Below, one piece after another: positions 37,663-46,483 of a DNA stretch of 64,000 nucleotides. Position numbers and translations under genes: made by a program. This DNA comes from Lyngbya sp. HA4199-MV5 (lineage in GTDB: Bacteria; Cyanobacteriota; Cyanobacteriia; Leptolyngbyales; Leptolyngbyaceae), in NCBI GenBank assembly GCA_019359375.1, contig JAHHHL010000003.1, forward strand, positions 161,114 through 225,113, given 5' to 3'. The number at the start of each line of letters is the position of its first letter. Positions within the stretch are counted from its first letter, which is position 1. The notes beneath the pieces are model-generated. The model saw only the letters and a list, made by a program, of their open reading frames with translations. It had not been told where the DNA came from and searched no databases.

Positions 37663-38243
37663 CTAGTTCACCGCCTCAAACAGTTGTGCGACCGTAGCGC
37701 TCAGTGTGCCGAGTTGGGACGATCGCAGCACATCATCGCCCTGCAAGATGCTGACCTCGGTGCAAGCCGTGCCAACCAACTCCAGAATCAGTATGGTTTC
37801 AACTTGCGGGTCAATAATCCAATATTCAGGGATGCCCAGGTCTTGATATTGCTGGCGTTGGCGATGTAATCTCGGTCTCGTTGCAGGTCTCCAGGGCTAA
37901 CAACTTCAACTACGAGCACGGGAGGAGCCATACTGAGCCGAATCGTATTGCGCTTCTTGAGTAGCTGAATATGCTCGTCTCGAATAATCGTCAGGTCAGG
38001 GTAACGGTTTTTCGGTTCTCCTCTGACTTCGAGTTCTAACCCGTGCCCTCTCACTCGCTGGGAACCCAGAATGGAGGCAAACTGCACCAGTAGAAACGTT
38101 GCAATCTCTACATTCAGTCCTGATTCGGGAAGCAATTCAACCAGTTCTCCATTGAATAGCTCATACAGATTCTCTGTCCCATCGTCGTGGGACAGATACT
38201 CGTCAAAACTGAAGAAGCGCGGTTTGCTCTGAACCATTTGCAC
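37663..38243 (-). pseudogene. Frameshifted Uma2-family nuclease gene
   Basis: The first frame encodes a normal Uma2 N-terminus (FFSFDEYLSHDDGTENLYEL, RYPDLTIIRDEHIQ, PPVLVVEVVSPGDLQRDRDY) and then degenerates at about 37870 into NASNIKTWASLNIG. Shifting one base restores the family: RQQYQDLGIPEYWIIDPQ, then VETILILELVG and an in-frame TAG at 37665-37663. The fragments together match a full-length Uma2 of about 190 residues. This is best explained by loss of one base near the GCCAACGCC sequence at about 37868. A sequencing error could give the same picture. A full-length relative is encoded at 1941-2567. Confidence 0.8.
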
Positions 38244-38287
38244 ACGGAGTCGATCGTGCTTTTATTCTACGCCTTCTCGCCGTTGCG

Positions 38288-39547
38288 TCAGTCGTCAAGC
38301 AAGAGGGTTTGCACAAACTGGTAAAGGTCAGCTTCCGATCGCCCCTGCACCTGCTGATCCTTCAAATCAATTAATCCTTGGGCTAAAGCTGGAGCTTGTT
38401 TTTTGTAGGAGTTGTGTGCCGCCAGCAAATCTAGAAACACTTCGCGTTCAACTTGCAGGCGATCGGCTTCGTCCGCAACATGAGAGGCATACTCTACCGT
38501 ATCGACGTTGTAGCGCAGCAGAAAAATGAGTGCGCCCGTAAGCTGTTGAAGCTGCTGTTGGAGGTTGCGCGTATCCAGTTCCAGGCGATCGAACCCCACC
38601 TGCCCTTCAATCCGCAGTTCTACGATTGGTGCTACCGCTGGTTGAATGGTTCCTGACTGGATTGCCTGCTGTACTGTTGCGATCGCCATTGCTTCCAGCG
38701 CTTCCTGGCTTTCCTGCCCTCGTGCCGTCACCTTCAGGCGGACGATCGATCGCTGCGTGTACCCTCGCTTGAGGTCTGCCCGAATGCCTGTCGCATCGAT
38801 TTCGACCAGATAAACGCCGCGATCGAACTGGCTTTCCTCCACGTTATTGGCTTCCACAGAGCCAGGGTTAAAGATCCAGCCCTCCAGCGTGTAGTGTTTG
38901 TGGATGTGCCCCAGCGCCAGATAATCCACGCCTGCCTCTTTTAGCGGTAGCAAATCGGTGTACCGCAGCGCTCCCTGATAGCGGGCGATTTGTCCTTCTA
39001 GCCCGTGGTGAAACAGCATGACGGTGTGGGCTGGTGCTGGTGGCAAGGTTTTGATCGCGCCTGCAAGGCTGGCGATCGCGTTGGGTGCCGATGCGCCATA
39101 CCAGCAAGACCCCAGCACCCGCACGCCGCAGTCTAAATCCACATAGCCGCCCCGCCTCGTTTCCTCATCCCACGGTTCATAGAGTGCATTCCCCGCATTG
39201 GGGTTGCTTGGCTCCAGAAGCTTGAGTAAGCCCCAGTCAGACAGATACCGCAGCCAGCTTGTCTTCGTCCCGTAGGGGGTGTTGTCATGGTTGCCCTCGA
39301 TCGCCAGCACTGGAATGTCCGCTTCCTGCAAAGCCTGTAGGCAAAGTTGAGCCTGGTTCAAAATATTGGGCTGAATGTGGCGATGCTCAAACAGATCGCC
39401 TGCAATGACCACAAAATCGACCTGGGGCACGATCGCGTACTGGTGCAACGCATCCCGAAAGGCGTGAAAGAAATCCAGGGTACGCTCCTTACTGTCGTAG
39501 CGATCGAACCCCAAATGAATATCCGAGACGTGAAGGAAACGCGGCAT
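38288..39547 (-). CDS. SbcD/Mre11-family DNA repair nuclease
   Basis: This 419-residue metallophosphoesterase carries all the expected metal-site motifs: HVSDIHLG at the N-terminus, VIAGDLFEHRHI, EGNHDNTPYG, MLFHHGLEG and LALGHIHKH. They coordinate two metal ions in SbcD/Mre11 nucleases, which trim DNA ends with an SbcC/Rad50 ATPase. No sbcC gene is adjacent, and the C-terminal part is divergent from E. coli SbcD, so the more general label of DNA repair exonuclease is safer. The start at MPRFLHVSDIHLG is typical. It reads towards the broken Uma2 gene 44 bases downstream. Confidence 0.9.
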   Translation of the reverse strand: MPRFLHVSDIHLGFDRYDSKERTLDFFHAFRDALHQYAIVPQVDFVVIAGDLFEHRHIQPNILNQAQLCLQALQEADIPVLAIEGNHDNTPYGTKTSWLRYLSDWGLLKLLEPSNPNAGNALYEPWDEETRRGGYVDLDCGVRVLGSCWYGASAPNAIASLAGAIKTLPPAPAHTVMLFHHGLEGQIARYQGALRYTDLLPLKEAGVDYLALGHIHKHYTLEGWIFNPGSVEANNVEESQFDRGVYLVEIDATGIRADLKRGYTQRSIVRLKVTARGQESQEALEAMAIATVQQAIQSGTIQPAVAPIVELRIEGQVGFDRLELDTRNLQQQLQQLTGALIFLLRYNVDTVEYASHVADEADRLQVEREVFLDLLAAHNSYKKQAPALAQGLIDLKDQQVQGRSEADLYQFVQTLLLDD

Positions 39548-39689
39548 AAAACTAACAATTCAGAGACGCAAGATTTTACGGCGAAGCAGCAACCTATGCA
39601 GCCAGATGACCTGTATCCGGCGTGACATCGTATCCGCATTATAGTGAGTACCCCGGTTAGCCGCAGCGATCGACGGTTTCATTGACTAG

Positions 39690-39756
39690 AACCTCTGAGG
39701 TTTAAGCCACAGCGTTGGTCGTAATGCTTAATGCTTGATTCAAACCTCCGAGGTTT
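39690..39756. repeat. Pair of AACCTCnGAGGTT palindromes
   Basis: Two short perfect palindromes, 13 and 15 bases long, lie 39 bases apart with the same AACCTC/GAGGTT arms. Paired identical dyads upstream of a gene could be operators, or dispersed cyanobacterial palindromes. Confidence 0.55.
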
Positions 39757-40011
39757 GGGTAAGCCCAGTGTCTTTTAGAGCAGCCAACCCCCTGCTGAAT
39801 ACCCCACGCTTCTCCTCAAGTTCAGGGAGCGAGAATGGTAATATTTGCATTAAGTCTCCGATGCGCTCGGTGTCGTTCGGTAATAATAGAGGGAATATAC
39901 TGAACGCGGGTGCCTGGTTGTTCGTCGCCAGTACAGCTTAGTCCCCATAACAGCCTGATGTATGCTTAGGATCGTGGATTCATTAACCTGAACCACTCCC
40001 CGTCTGTAGTA

Positions 40012-40039
40012 GTAGGGACGTTACATGTAACGTCCCTAC
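40012..40039. repeat. 28-bp perfect palindrome, copy 1
   Basis: The arms are GTAGGGACGTTACA and its exact complement TGTAACGTCCCTAC, with no loop. The identical 28 bases occur at 62226-62253, the two copies being 22 kb apart. Both lie in gaps next to gene ends, consistent with a dispersed palindromic repeat. Confidence 0.9.
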
Positions 40040-40137
40040 ACAAAGAATTACACCTGATTAAATTCGCGTTCCTTACTGTTCTAGCTTGGATATTTGCCTG
40101 ATCTTTGCCAGCCTGAATCTTTGCCAGAAATCCTTCC

Positions 40138-40554
40138 TTGCCGCCTGTGCAACCTCAAAAAGCTCAAAAGATTGACCTAGCGCAAAGCTACCCCTGCCCA
40201 TGCCGCCGTCGGGGACAGCTAACTCAGATTGCCCTGACGGAAGCGTTTGGGTGTAACCGCTGCCAGCAAATCTTTGTGGTTGAAGAGGGTGGCTATGTGC
40301 TGGAAGAGCTTTCGACCAGTTACCGTTACAAGCGCACCTGGCGATGGAATGGGCATCAGTGGAACGGCGTGTCGTCTGGGCTGAATGATAGCTACCTGCC
40401 GATCGTGCTGGGAGTGGTTCTGGTACTGTTGATCATTGGCTTGCTGCTAGCGCTGACCTCGACCACCCATTCTGGAGTTGCCTTTTGGGCAGTTGTGCTG
40501 CTATTGCTAGCTTTGCTGCCAGCACTCATGGTATTGCTAGCTTACCGACGTTAG
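40138..40554 (+). CDS. Zinc-ribbon-like membrane protein upstream of proA
   Basis: This 138-residue protein is not a family I can name. A short zinc-ribbon-like part has YPCPCRRRG and FGCNRC, a four-Cys arrangement able to bind zinc. Two C-terminal membrane segments follow (IVLGVVLVLLIIGLLLAL and FWAVVLLLLALLPALMVLL). The TTG start at 40138 has only a weak ribosome-binding site; GTG at 40147 is possible. The stop codon is four bases before the proA ATG, so the two are almost certainly cotranscribed, but a functional link to proline synthesis is not shown. Confidence 0.75.
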   Translation: MPPVQPQKAQKIDLAQSYPCPCRRRGQLTQIALTEAFGCNRCQQIFVVEEGGYVLEELSTSYRYKRTWRWNGHQWNGVSSGLNDSYLPIVLGVVLVLLIIGLLLALTSTTHSGVAFWAVVLLLLALLPALMVLLAYRR

Positions 40555-40558
40555 CTCA

Positions 40559-41824
40559 ATGACAACCGACTCTTTTACCTCCTCTCTTGACCCCATTGCC
40601 GGTGTTCACCGCGCCCACCGAGCTTCTGTGGAAATGGCAACCATGAAGGGTGCTTTGCGGGGGCAGGCGGTGCAGGCAATGGCTCAGGCGCTCAAACAGC
40701 GGCAAGACGATATTCTGGATGCCAATACGTTGGATTTAGAAGCCAGCCGCGAGATGGCAGTTCCTGATCTGATTTTAGAGTGGCTGAAGCTCACGCCAGA
40801 ACGCCTCCAAACCGCGATTCAGATTTTGCAGCGGTTGAGTGAACTGCCTGACCCGATCGGGCGCGTGATGAACGCCACCTATCAGATTGACCACTGCCAG
40901 ACCTATTCGCAGCTCATGCCTCTGGGGGTCATTGCGCTCATCTACGAGGCCTTTCCCGAACTTGCTGCGATCGCCGCCGGACTCTGTGCCAAAACGGGTA
41001 ATAGCTTAATTCTCAAGGGTGGCAGCGAAGCCAGTAACTCGAATCTGGTGATTGCCCAGGCGCTCCACGGGGCGATCGAACGGGCTGGCTTACCCGATGG
41101 CTGTTTTCAGGCACTCCCGTCTGACCAGGGTGCCTCCGTGCGCGATCTAATCAGCCAGGATCAATACATCAACCTGGTCATTCCCTATGGGCGACCCAAC
41201 CTGGTGCAGCAAATTGTGCGTCAATCAACCGCGCCTGTGCTGAAATCTGCCATGGGCAACTGCTACCTGTACTGGTCGCCCTCTGGTAGCCTGGATGCAG
41301 TGCGGTGGATGATTCTGGATAGCCACCAGAGCGAACCTGACCCGGTGAATGCGATCGAAAAAGTGCTGATTCATCGCAACCAAAACTCTGCCTCGCTGAC
41401 CATGCTATGGAACAGTCTGCGCGACAAAGGCTTTGAGATCAGAGGCGATGCCGAACTGGTGGACGAATTTCCTGACCTCAAGCTGGTGGAAGAGGCAGAA
41501 TGGCGGCAAGCATATCTTGCCAAGATCGTCGCCTTTAAAGTGGTGGACAATCTGGCGGCGGCTATTTCCTGGATTAACCTTTACAGCAGTGGTCATGCCG
41601 ACTGTTTAGTGACTGAATCCTACCAGGAAAGCCGCCAATTTGCGCTGAGCGTCAATAGCGCCTCTACCTACATCAATGCCTCACCCCGCTTCTCACGTAA
41701 CCCCAAACGAGGCGACTCGATTTTCTTAGGGATGTCCAATCAAAAAGGGCACCGACGCGGCTTGATTAGCCTGGAAACCCTCACGACCGTGAAGCACATT
41801 GTGCAGGGGATGGGGCAGTTTTGA
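40559..41824 (+). CDS. proA: Gamma-glutamyl phosphate reductase (glutamate-5-semialdehyde dehydrogenase)
   Basis: This 421-residue enzyme carries out the second step of proline synthesis, reducing gamma-glutamyl phosphate with NADPH. It shows the family start VEMATMKGALRGQAVQAMAQ, then PLGVIALIYEAFPE, AKTGNSLILKGGSEASNSN, and an ending with VNSASTYINASPRFS and RGLISLETLTTVKHIVQG. The catalytic-type Cys that ProA usually has near HRNQ is not seen as I read it: NAIEKVLIHRNQNSAS replaces the common N-A-x-E-x-x-L-V-H region. I would not conclude loss of function from this alone. The gene follows the small zinc-ribbon gene by four bases. Confidence 0.9.
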   Translation: MTTDSFTSSLDPIAGVHRAHRASVEMATMKGALRGQAVQAMAQALKQRQDDILDANTLDLEASREMAVPDLILEWLKLTPERLQTAIQILQRLSELPDPIGRVMNATYQIDHCQTYSQLMPLGVIALIYEAFPELAAIAAGLCAKTGNSLILKGGSEASNSNLVIAQALHGAIERAGLPDGCFQALPSDQGASVRDLISQDQYINLVIPYGRPNLVQQIVRQSTAPVLKSAMGNCYLYWSPSGSLDAVRWMILDSHQSEPDPVNAIEKVLIHRNQNSASLTMLWNSLRDKGFEIRGDAELVDEFPDLKLVEEAEWRQAYLAKIVAFKVVDNLAAAISWINLYSSGHADCLVTESYQESRQFALSVNSASTYINASPRFSRNPKRGDSIFLGMSNQKGHRRGLISLETLTTVKHIVQGMGQF

Positions 41825-42066
41825 GGAAAGGATAAAGGCTTAAGAATAAAGGCTAAAAGAAGGATAAAGGCTGAAAGCTACAGCAGAATTCATGCTTCGA
41901 CGTGAGCGCTCAGCCGAGCGGAGTCAGAAGCCAGAAGCCAGAAGTAAAAAGAGCTTCCCATCTAGCGTTCAGATTGACAGACTGTACTTCATTTAGCTGC
42001 AAACCGCTGTAAATGGTGGCTCTCTTTAGCCTCTAGCTTTATCCTTCATACTTTATCCTTCTTTAT
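41825..42066. repeat. Composite repeat between convergent proA and desaturase genes
   Basis: The purine arm (AAGGATAAAGGCTTAAG, AAGGATAAAGGCTGAAAG) next to proA is the partial complement of the pyrimidine arm (CTCTAGCTTTATCCTTC, CTTTATCCTTC) next to the desaturase gene. Between them lie an AGAAGCCAGAAGCCAGAAG run and unrelated sequence. A long imperfect hairpin here could end transcription of both convergent genes. Confidence 0.65.
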
Positions 42067-42885
42067 CTATCCTTCCTTCTCCGCCAGCTTCACCTTCTTC
42101 GCCAATCCCAGCGCCTGAAGAAACTGAATCGTCATCCAGGTAAAGTCAATCTCCCACCACTGTAAGCCATGACGGGCAGAGTGCTGAAAGGCATGGTGGT
42201 TGTTGTGCCAGCCTTCGCCATAGGTCAGCAAGGCAACCCACCAGCAGTTGGTCGATCGATCGCCCGATTCATAGGTACGGTAGCCAAACTGATGGGTGGC
42301 GCTATTGACCAGCCAGGTGCAATGAAAAACGGCAACCAGGCGCACAAACACGCCCCATACGACAAACGACCAGCCGCCGAGTAGGTAAAGACCGATCGCC
42401 AACAGAACCTGGATGGTAATAAATTGCTGATTTAAGAAGAGATACACCGGGTCATCATGCAGGTCTTTGGTGAAGCGATCGACCTGGGAGCGAGAGGGAA
42501 TTTCGCGCAGCATCCAACCCATGTGGCTCCACCAGAAACCCCGATTAGAGTCATGAGGATCGGCGGTTTGATCGGAGTACAAGTGATGGAGTCGGTGCAT
42601 CCCTACCCAATCAATCACTCCACCCTCGCACGCTAAGGTACCGCAGAAGGCAAGAAAATACTCCAACCATTTCGGTGCCTGGAAACTCCGATGGGTGAGC
42701 AAGCGATGGAAGCCAAGGGTAATACCCAGCCCACCCGTCACCCAATGTAAAAAGACCGCAACGCCGATCGCCGCCCAGCTAAAGTTTGCTGGTAAGAGAG
42801 CCAGCAGTGCGCCTCCATGCACGATCGCCATGAACAGAATCACGGGCAAGTCAAAGTTTAATTTTTTAGAAGTTGCAACAGTCAT
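42067..42885 (-). CDS. desC: Acyl-lipid delta-9 desaturase (DesC-like)
   Basis: This 272-residue membrane di-iron enzyme inserts a first double bond into membrane-lipid fatty acids. The three histidine boxes are present: HRLLTH near residue 60, HRLHH near residue 97, and HNNHH near residue 230. Four membrane segments surround them (VILFMAIVHGGALLALLPA, VFLHWVTGGLGITLGF, and two near residues 155-190). The length and box spacing fit DesC-type enzymes. Electrons come from ferredoxin in cyanobacteria. The gene is single and convergent with proA. Low-temperature regulation is known for some family members but no specific site is seen. Confidence 0.92.
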   Translation of the reverse strand: MTVATSKKLNFDLPVILFMAIVHGGALLALLPANFSWAAIGVAVFLHWVTGGLGITLGFHRLLTHRSFQAPKWLEYFLAFCGTLACEGGVIDWVGMHRLHHLYSDQTADPHDSNRGFWWSHMGWMLREIPSRSQVDRFTKDLHDDPVYLFLNQQFITIQVLLAIGLYLLGGWSFVVWGVFVRLVAVFHCTWLVNSATHQFGYRTYESGDRSTNCWWVALLTYGEGWHNNHHAFQHSARHGLQWWEIDFTWMTIQFLQALGLAKKVKLAEKEG

Positions 42886-43039
42886 TCATTCATCTCAATG
42901 TGGATATGGTGCCAATCTGCGCGACGATCGCTCATTGCCCTCGCTCATGGGAACGAGTGGTCACAAGCTAAGACTGCGGTGAAATCACGGCGATGCTCAG
43001 AACACACCTAGCGTATTCTAGAAAAAAACGAGGCACTTA

Positions 43040-44269
43040 ATGAGCCGCTTTAGTTTGTTAAAAGAAACAGAGCAGTCACTCTCCTTGATTTTTTCTGGAA
43101 TTGACGCACAGGTCAAGGAAAATCTGCGACGGGTGCTGAGCGCGTTTCGTACTCATCGGGTCGGCACGCACCATTTTAGTAGCGTGTCGGGCTATGGTCA
43201 TGATGATTTAGGTAGACAAGTGCTCGATCGCGTATTTGCCGAGATTGTGGGCGCAGAAGCCGCTGCTGTAAGGGTGCAGTTTGTGTCTGGCACCCACGCG
43301 ATCGCCTGTGCCCTTTACGGTATTCTCCGTCCTGGCGACGAACTCTTAGCTGTGGCGGGTGCTCCCTACGACACGTTAGAAGAAGTGATTGGTGTCCGGG
43401 GACACTCTCAGGGTTCCCTTGCGGAGTTTGGTATTCGCTATCGAGAACTGGCGTTGACTGAGCTGGGCACGATCGACTGGCGCGCTTTAGAATCTGCCAT
43501 CCAACCAGAGACCCGCATGGTCTTGATTCAGCGCTCTTGTGGCTACTCGTGGCGTTCCAGTCTGGCGATCACGGACATTGCCAAGATCGTCCAAATTGTC
43601 AAGCAGCAGAACCCCAGCACCGTTTGCTTTGTGGATAACTGCTATGGCGAGTTTGTCGCAGACCAGGAGCCAACAGCGGTTGGTGCCGATCTGATGGCAG
43701 GTTCGTTGATTAAAAATCCGGGCGGCACGATCGTCACCGCTGGCGGTTACGTGGCAGGACGCGCGGATCTCGTAGAAATGGCAACCTGCCGTCTCACCGC
43801 TCCAGGGATCGGTAGCTCTGGCGGTGCCACCTTCGACCAAAATCGGTTGCTCTATCAAGGCTTGTTTCTCGCACCCCAAATGGTCGGCGAAGCGATGAAG
43901 GGCAATCACCTGACTGCCGCTGTGTTCGATCGCCTGGGCTATCCCGTCAATCCCTTACCGCAAGTTCCCCGACGCGATGTGATTCAGGCAATTCAGCTTG
44001 GCACTCCCGAAAAACTGATCGCCTTCTGCCGCGCCATTCAGCAACACTCCCCGATCGGCTCCTACCTCGACCCCGTACCCGCTGCCATGCCCGGTTACGA
44101 TAGCCAACTCGTCATGGCAGGCGGCACCTTCATCGACGGCAGCACCTCCGAATTCTCCGCCGATGGTCCCTTACGAGAACCCTATACAGTTTTCTGCCAG
44201 GGTGGCACTCACTGGACGCATGTGGCGATCGCATTGGAAGCGGCGATCGAGGCGATCGGGCAGGCTTAA
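43040..44269 (+). CDS. Methionine gamma-lyase-like PLP enzyme (aluminium-resistance family)
   Basis: This 409-residue protein is a fold-type I PLP enzyme of the family often annotated as aluminium resistance protein or methionine gamma-lyase family protein. It has FSSVSGYGHDDLGRQVLDRV, VRVQFVSGTHAIACALYG, VCFVDNCYGEFV with the Asp that contacts the cofactor, and AGSLIKNPGGTIVTAGGYV with the expected PLP-binding Lys. The C-terminal GGTHWTH is typical. The physiological substrate is not firmly known. It starts at ATG 43040, divergent from desC with 154 bases between. There are no partner genes. Confidence 0.88.
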   Translation: MSRFSLLKETEQSLSLIFSGIDAQVKENLRRVLSAFRTHRVGTHHFSSVSGYGHDDLGRQVLDRVFAEIVGAEAAAVRVQFVSGTHAIACALYGILRPGDELLAVAGAPYDTLEEVIGVRGHSQGSLAEFGIRYRELALTELGTIDWRALESAIQPETRMVLIQRSCGYSWRSSLAITDIAKIVQIVKQQNPSTVCFVDNCYGEFVADQEPTAVGADLMAGSLIKNPGGTIVTAGGYVAGRADLVEMATCRLTAPGIGSSGGATFDQNRLLYQGLFLAPQMVGEAMKGNHLTAAVFDRLGYPVNPLPQVPRRDVIQAIQLGTPEKLIAFCRAIQQHSPIGSYLDPVPAAMPGYDSQLVMAGGTFIDGSTSEFSADGPLREPYTVFCQGGTHWTHVAIALEAAIEAIGQA

Positions 44270-44405
44270 CGTGTGAGGTATAAGAAGAGGCTAAAGCTTA
44301 ACCGAATGGATGCGTTACTTGCTTCAACTGCTGCTGTACAGGGGATTGCTTTCGACAAATTGCTAGAATGCTGAGCAAAGGCTGGATATCACAGGAAAAG
44401 CTGCT

Positions 44406-44657
44406 ATGTCAATTGTTGTTACCCTTAGCCCTGAGTTGGAAGCCCTACTACGGGACAAAGCTATGCGGCAAGGTCAAGACATGAGCCTCGTTGCCTCTGA
44501 ATTACTTGCTCATGTTTTGCAGTGGGAAAACCAAGATTTAGAAGAAGCGATTAATGGCATTCAGCATGGGTTAGATGATTTTGAGACAGGGAGCTTTCGG
44601 TCATTTCAAGCGTTTGTGGAAGAACAACACCACAAACACAATCTAGAAGCTGATTGA
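44406..44657 (+). CDS. Type II antitoxin-like protein
   Basis: This 83-residue protein begins MSIVVTLSPELEALLRDKAM, the beta-strand and helix pattern of ribbon-helix-helix antitoxins, and ends in a charged tail that could bind the toxin (GSFRSFQAFVEEQHHKH). The ATG of the RelE-like gene overlaps its stop codon by four bases, which is typical of toxin-antitoxin operons. AGGAAA about ten bases upstream can serve as ribosome-binding site. The exact antitoxin family is uncertain. Confidence 0.75.
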   Translation: MSIVVTLSPELEALLRDKAMRQGQDMSLVASELLAHVLQWENQDLEEAINGIQHGLDDFETGSFRSFQAFVEEQHHKHNLEAD

Positions 44658-45004
44658 TGAAGTACCATCTCGAAATTTCAAGCGTGGCTGAGGCTGAGGC
44701 AGACAGGGCTTTTCTACAGTTGTCTAACCTTACTTCTCCTGTAAAAGCGAGTCAGTGGTATACAGGATTATTGCAAGCGATCGAGTCTCTGTCTCAAATG
44801 CCAAAACGCTGTTCATTAGCACGAGAGAACGAGTACTTTAGCCAGGGAATTCGGCAGCTCGTCTATGGCAAAGGGCGCAACTCATATCGCATTCTTTTTA
44901 CTATTTTGGAAGGTCAAGCAACATCTACGGTTCGGATTCTACACATTCGACAGGCAATACAACAGACTCTTGGAGAAAATCCAGAAGAACCTAATACGAT
45001 CTAA
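44654..45004 (+). CDS. RelE/ParE-superfamily toxin
   Basis: This 116-residue protein has the RelE/ParE pattern: an N-terminal ISSVAEAEADRAFLQL helix, SQWYTGLLQAIESLSQMPKRC and IRQLVYGKGRNSYRILFTIL, ending with VRILHIRQAIQ. These are family hallmarks of mRNA interferases or gyrase poisons; the sequence does not tell which. It overlaps the antitoxin gene by four bases. It lies at the start of an AT-rich stretch with the VWA gene, which points to an accessory island. Confidence 0.85.
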   Translation: MMKYHLEISSVAEAEADRAFLQLSNLTSPVKASQWYTGLLQAIESLSQMPKRCSLARENEYFSQGIRQLVYGKGRNSYRILFTILEGQATSTVRILHIRQAIQQTLGENPEEPNTI

Positions 45005-45146
45005 AAAATGATTGAGCTTTTGTTTAATTCAAGCAATACTAGCTTAGTAGGCAATACTACCAAGAGCACATCTTTAAAGTGCTTTAAATAAAAGTAAGAA
45101 ATTGACAATTTGACGTACACCTTAGAAAAATAAAAAACAAACGTTT

Positions 45147-46190
45147 GTGAATAGAAGAACAGTAGTACTTGCATGTATTGTTTTTTTCCTGTCATTAGTG
45201 GTTCTAAATACTTTTGCGGCTTCTATTCAGACTGGTCATATTATATTGAAATTCTTACTGACAATCATTGTTATTCTCTGTGCTGTAGGACTTGAGATTC
45301 TAGGCGGTATTGTTTCTAGAGAATTAGAGCGTACTACTGTTATCTTAATACTAGATGCTTCTGGAAGTATGGATAAAGAGGATTATTCAGGAGATAAAAA
45401 GATAGAAGTAGCTAAAGAAATCCTCCTGGACACAGTCTCTTTTGAAGAATTTAAGTTGAGAACTGTAGGGTTAACAGTTGTAGGAAATTCATCGAACAAG
45501 TGTCATGTTGCAACACTAGTCAAACCCGGTATCAACAATCGTAGTGAGTTACGTACACAAATTCGAGCAGTGGAAGCTAGAGGAAAAACTGCTTTAGCAA
45601 AAGCAATTCAGCAAGCTATAGATGAACTGAAACCGAATAATTTTCTGGCTGAATCTGTCAAGTATTTAATCAATGTTCTAAAACCTGATCGAGAGGCTCC
45701 ACTTGTTGTGTTAGTTACAGATGGGTTGGAAACATGTGGCGGCAAATTTGCTGACACAGTAAAAGCGGCAAAAAAGAAAGGAATTGATTTCAGACTTCGT
45801 TGGGTTGGTTACGCAGTTAATGAGGAACACTTATCTCAAATTTACAGGATTGTTGAAGAATGTGATGGAAAATATTTTCGTGCAAACAATAAAGAAGAAT
45901 TGCAGCAGGTAATGTATGAGGTTATATCAGAAGAAGGGGGATTCAAAATTCAAAAGCCTAAAGGAATTGCAATCAAATCCTGGAAAATTTATCTTGAAAA
46001 TTGTGATTCAGATGAAGAGGCTATTCTTGGCAGAAGAAAGATAAATGAGTCAGATGAAAGTTTGTGGGGAAAACATAGCTTACCTCCTGGTACTTACGAT
46101 TTATATGTTTATTTTGAAAACAGAAGCTCGACCAAAAAAAGAATAAAGCTAGTGGTTCAGAAAAATCGAATTCAAGAAGTGAGAATTTGA
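45147..46190 (+). CDS. Membrane-anchored VWA-domain protein
   Basis: This 347-residue protein starts with GTG at 45147. Two N-terminal hydrophobic segments (VVLACIVFFLSLVVLNTF and LKFLLTIIVILCAVGLEIL) lead to a von Willebrand A domain with a complete metal-ion-dependent adhesion site: LDASGSMD near residue 70, the Thr in GKTALAKA, and the Asp in LVTDGLETCGG. A C-terminal domain of about 80 residues (GIAIKSWKIYLENCDSDEEA, LPPGTYDLYVYF) could be a beta-sandwich. The codon use is AT-rich, unlike the flanking chromosome. The function is unknown; VWA domains mediate protein binding. The upstream TA pair is 142 bases away. Confidence 0.8.
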   Translation: MNRRTVVLACIVFFLSLVVLNTFAASIQTGHIILKFLLTIIVILCAVGLEILGGIVSRELERTTVILILDASGSMDKEDYSGDKKIEVAKEILLDTVSFEEFKLRTVGLTVVGNSSNKCHVATLVKPGINNRSELRTQIRAVEARGKTALAKAIQQAIDELKPNNFLAESVKYLINVLKPDREAPLVVLVTDGLETCGGKFADTVKAAKKKGIDFRLRWVGYAVNEEHLSQIYRIVEECDGKYFRANNKEELQQVMYEVISEEGGFKIQKPKGIAIKSWKIYLENCDSDEEAILGRRKINESDESLWGKHSLPPGTYDLYVYFENRSSTKKRIKLVVQKNRIQEVRI

Positions 46191-46483
46191 TAAATTATGA
46201 TCACATTGAGAAAAAGGTAAGGTCGCCCTTCATCGTAAGCCGGATTGAGCACGATCGCTCATCCTGCTGGGTAGGATTGTGACACAACGCAAAGTCTGAT
46301 GCTGGCGATCGAAGCTCTCAGGCTAAAATGGGATAGACAGGTTACGGTGGGGTCGAACTAACCACATTCGCTCCAATGCGCTCGCCGTCCAACTTGATTT
46401 TTATCGCACTTGCCTCTTTTGTTCACGCGCGATCGCGCTTCATTCAGATTTTTCCAGGTAAGTTTAGAAGCATCAAATTCGCC

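Larger units (their letters stand above)
39548..40137. other. Repeat-rich intergenic region
   Basis: This 590-base gap between divergent genes holds two related palindromes, AACCTCTGAGGTT at 39690-39702 and AAACCTCCGAGGTTT at 39742-39756, and the 28-base palindrome at 40012. I find no tRNA, no small gene with family features and no ribosome-binding site other than a weak one before 40138. Confidence 0.5.

Noticed and set aside
37639..37869. Plus-strand frame in the broken Uma2 region
   Set aside because: It is the complement of the restored Uma2 C-terminus, which matches the family far better.
39548..40137. tRNA or other structured RNA in the long gap
   Set aside because: No GGTTCGAATCC-like arm or cloverleaf was found; the symmetry is explained by short palindromes.
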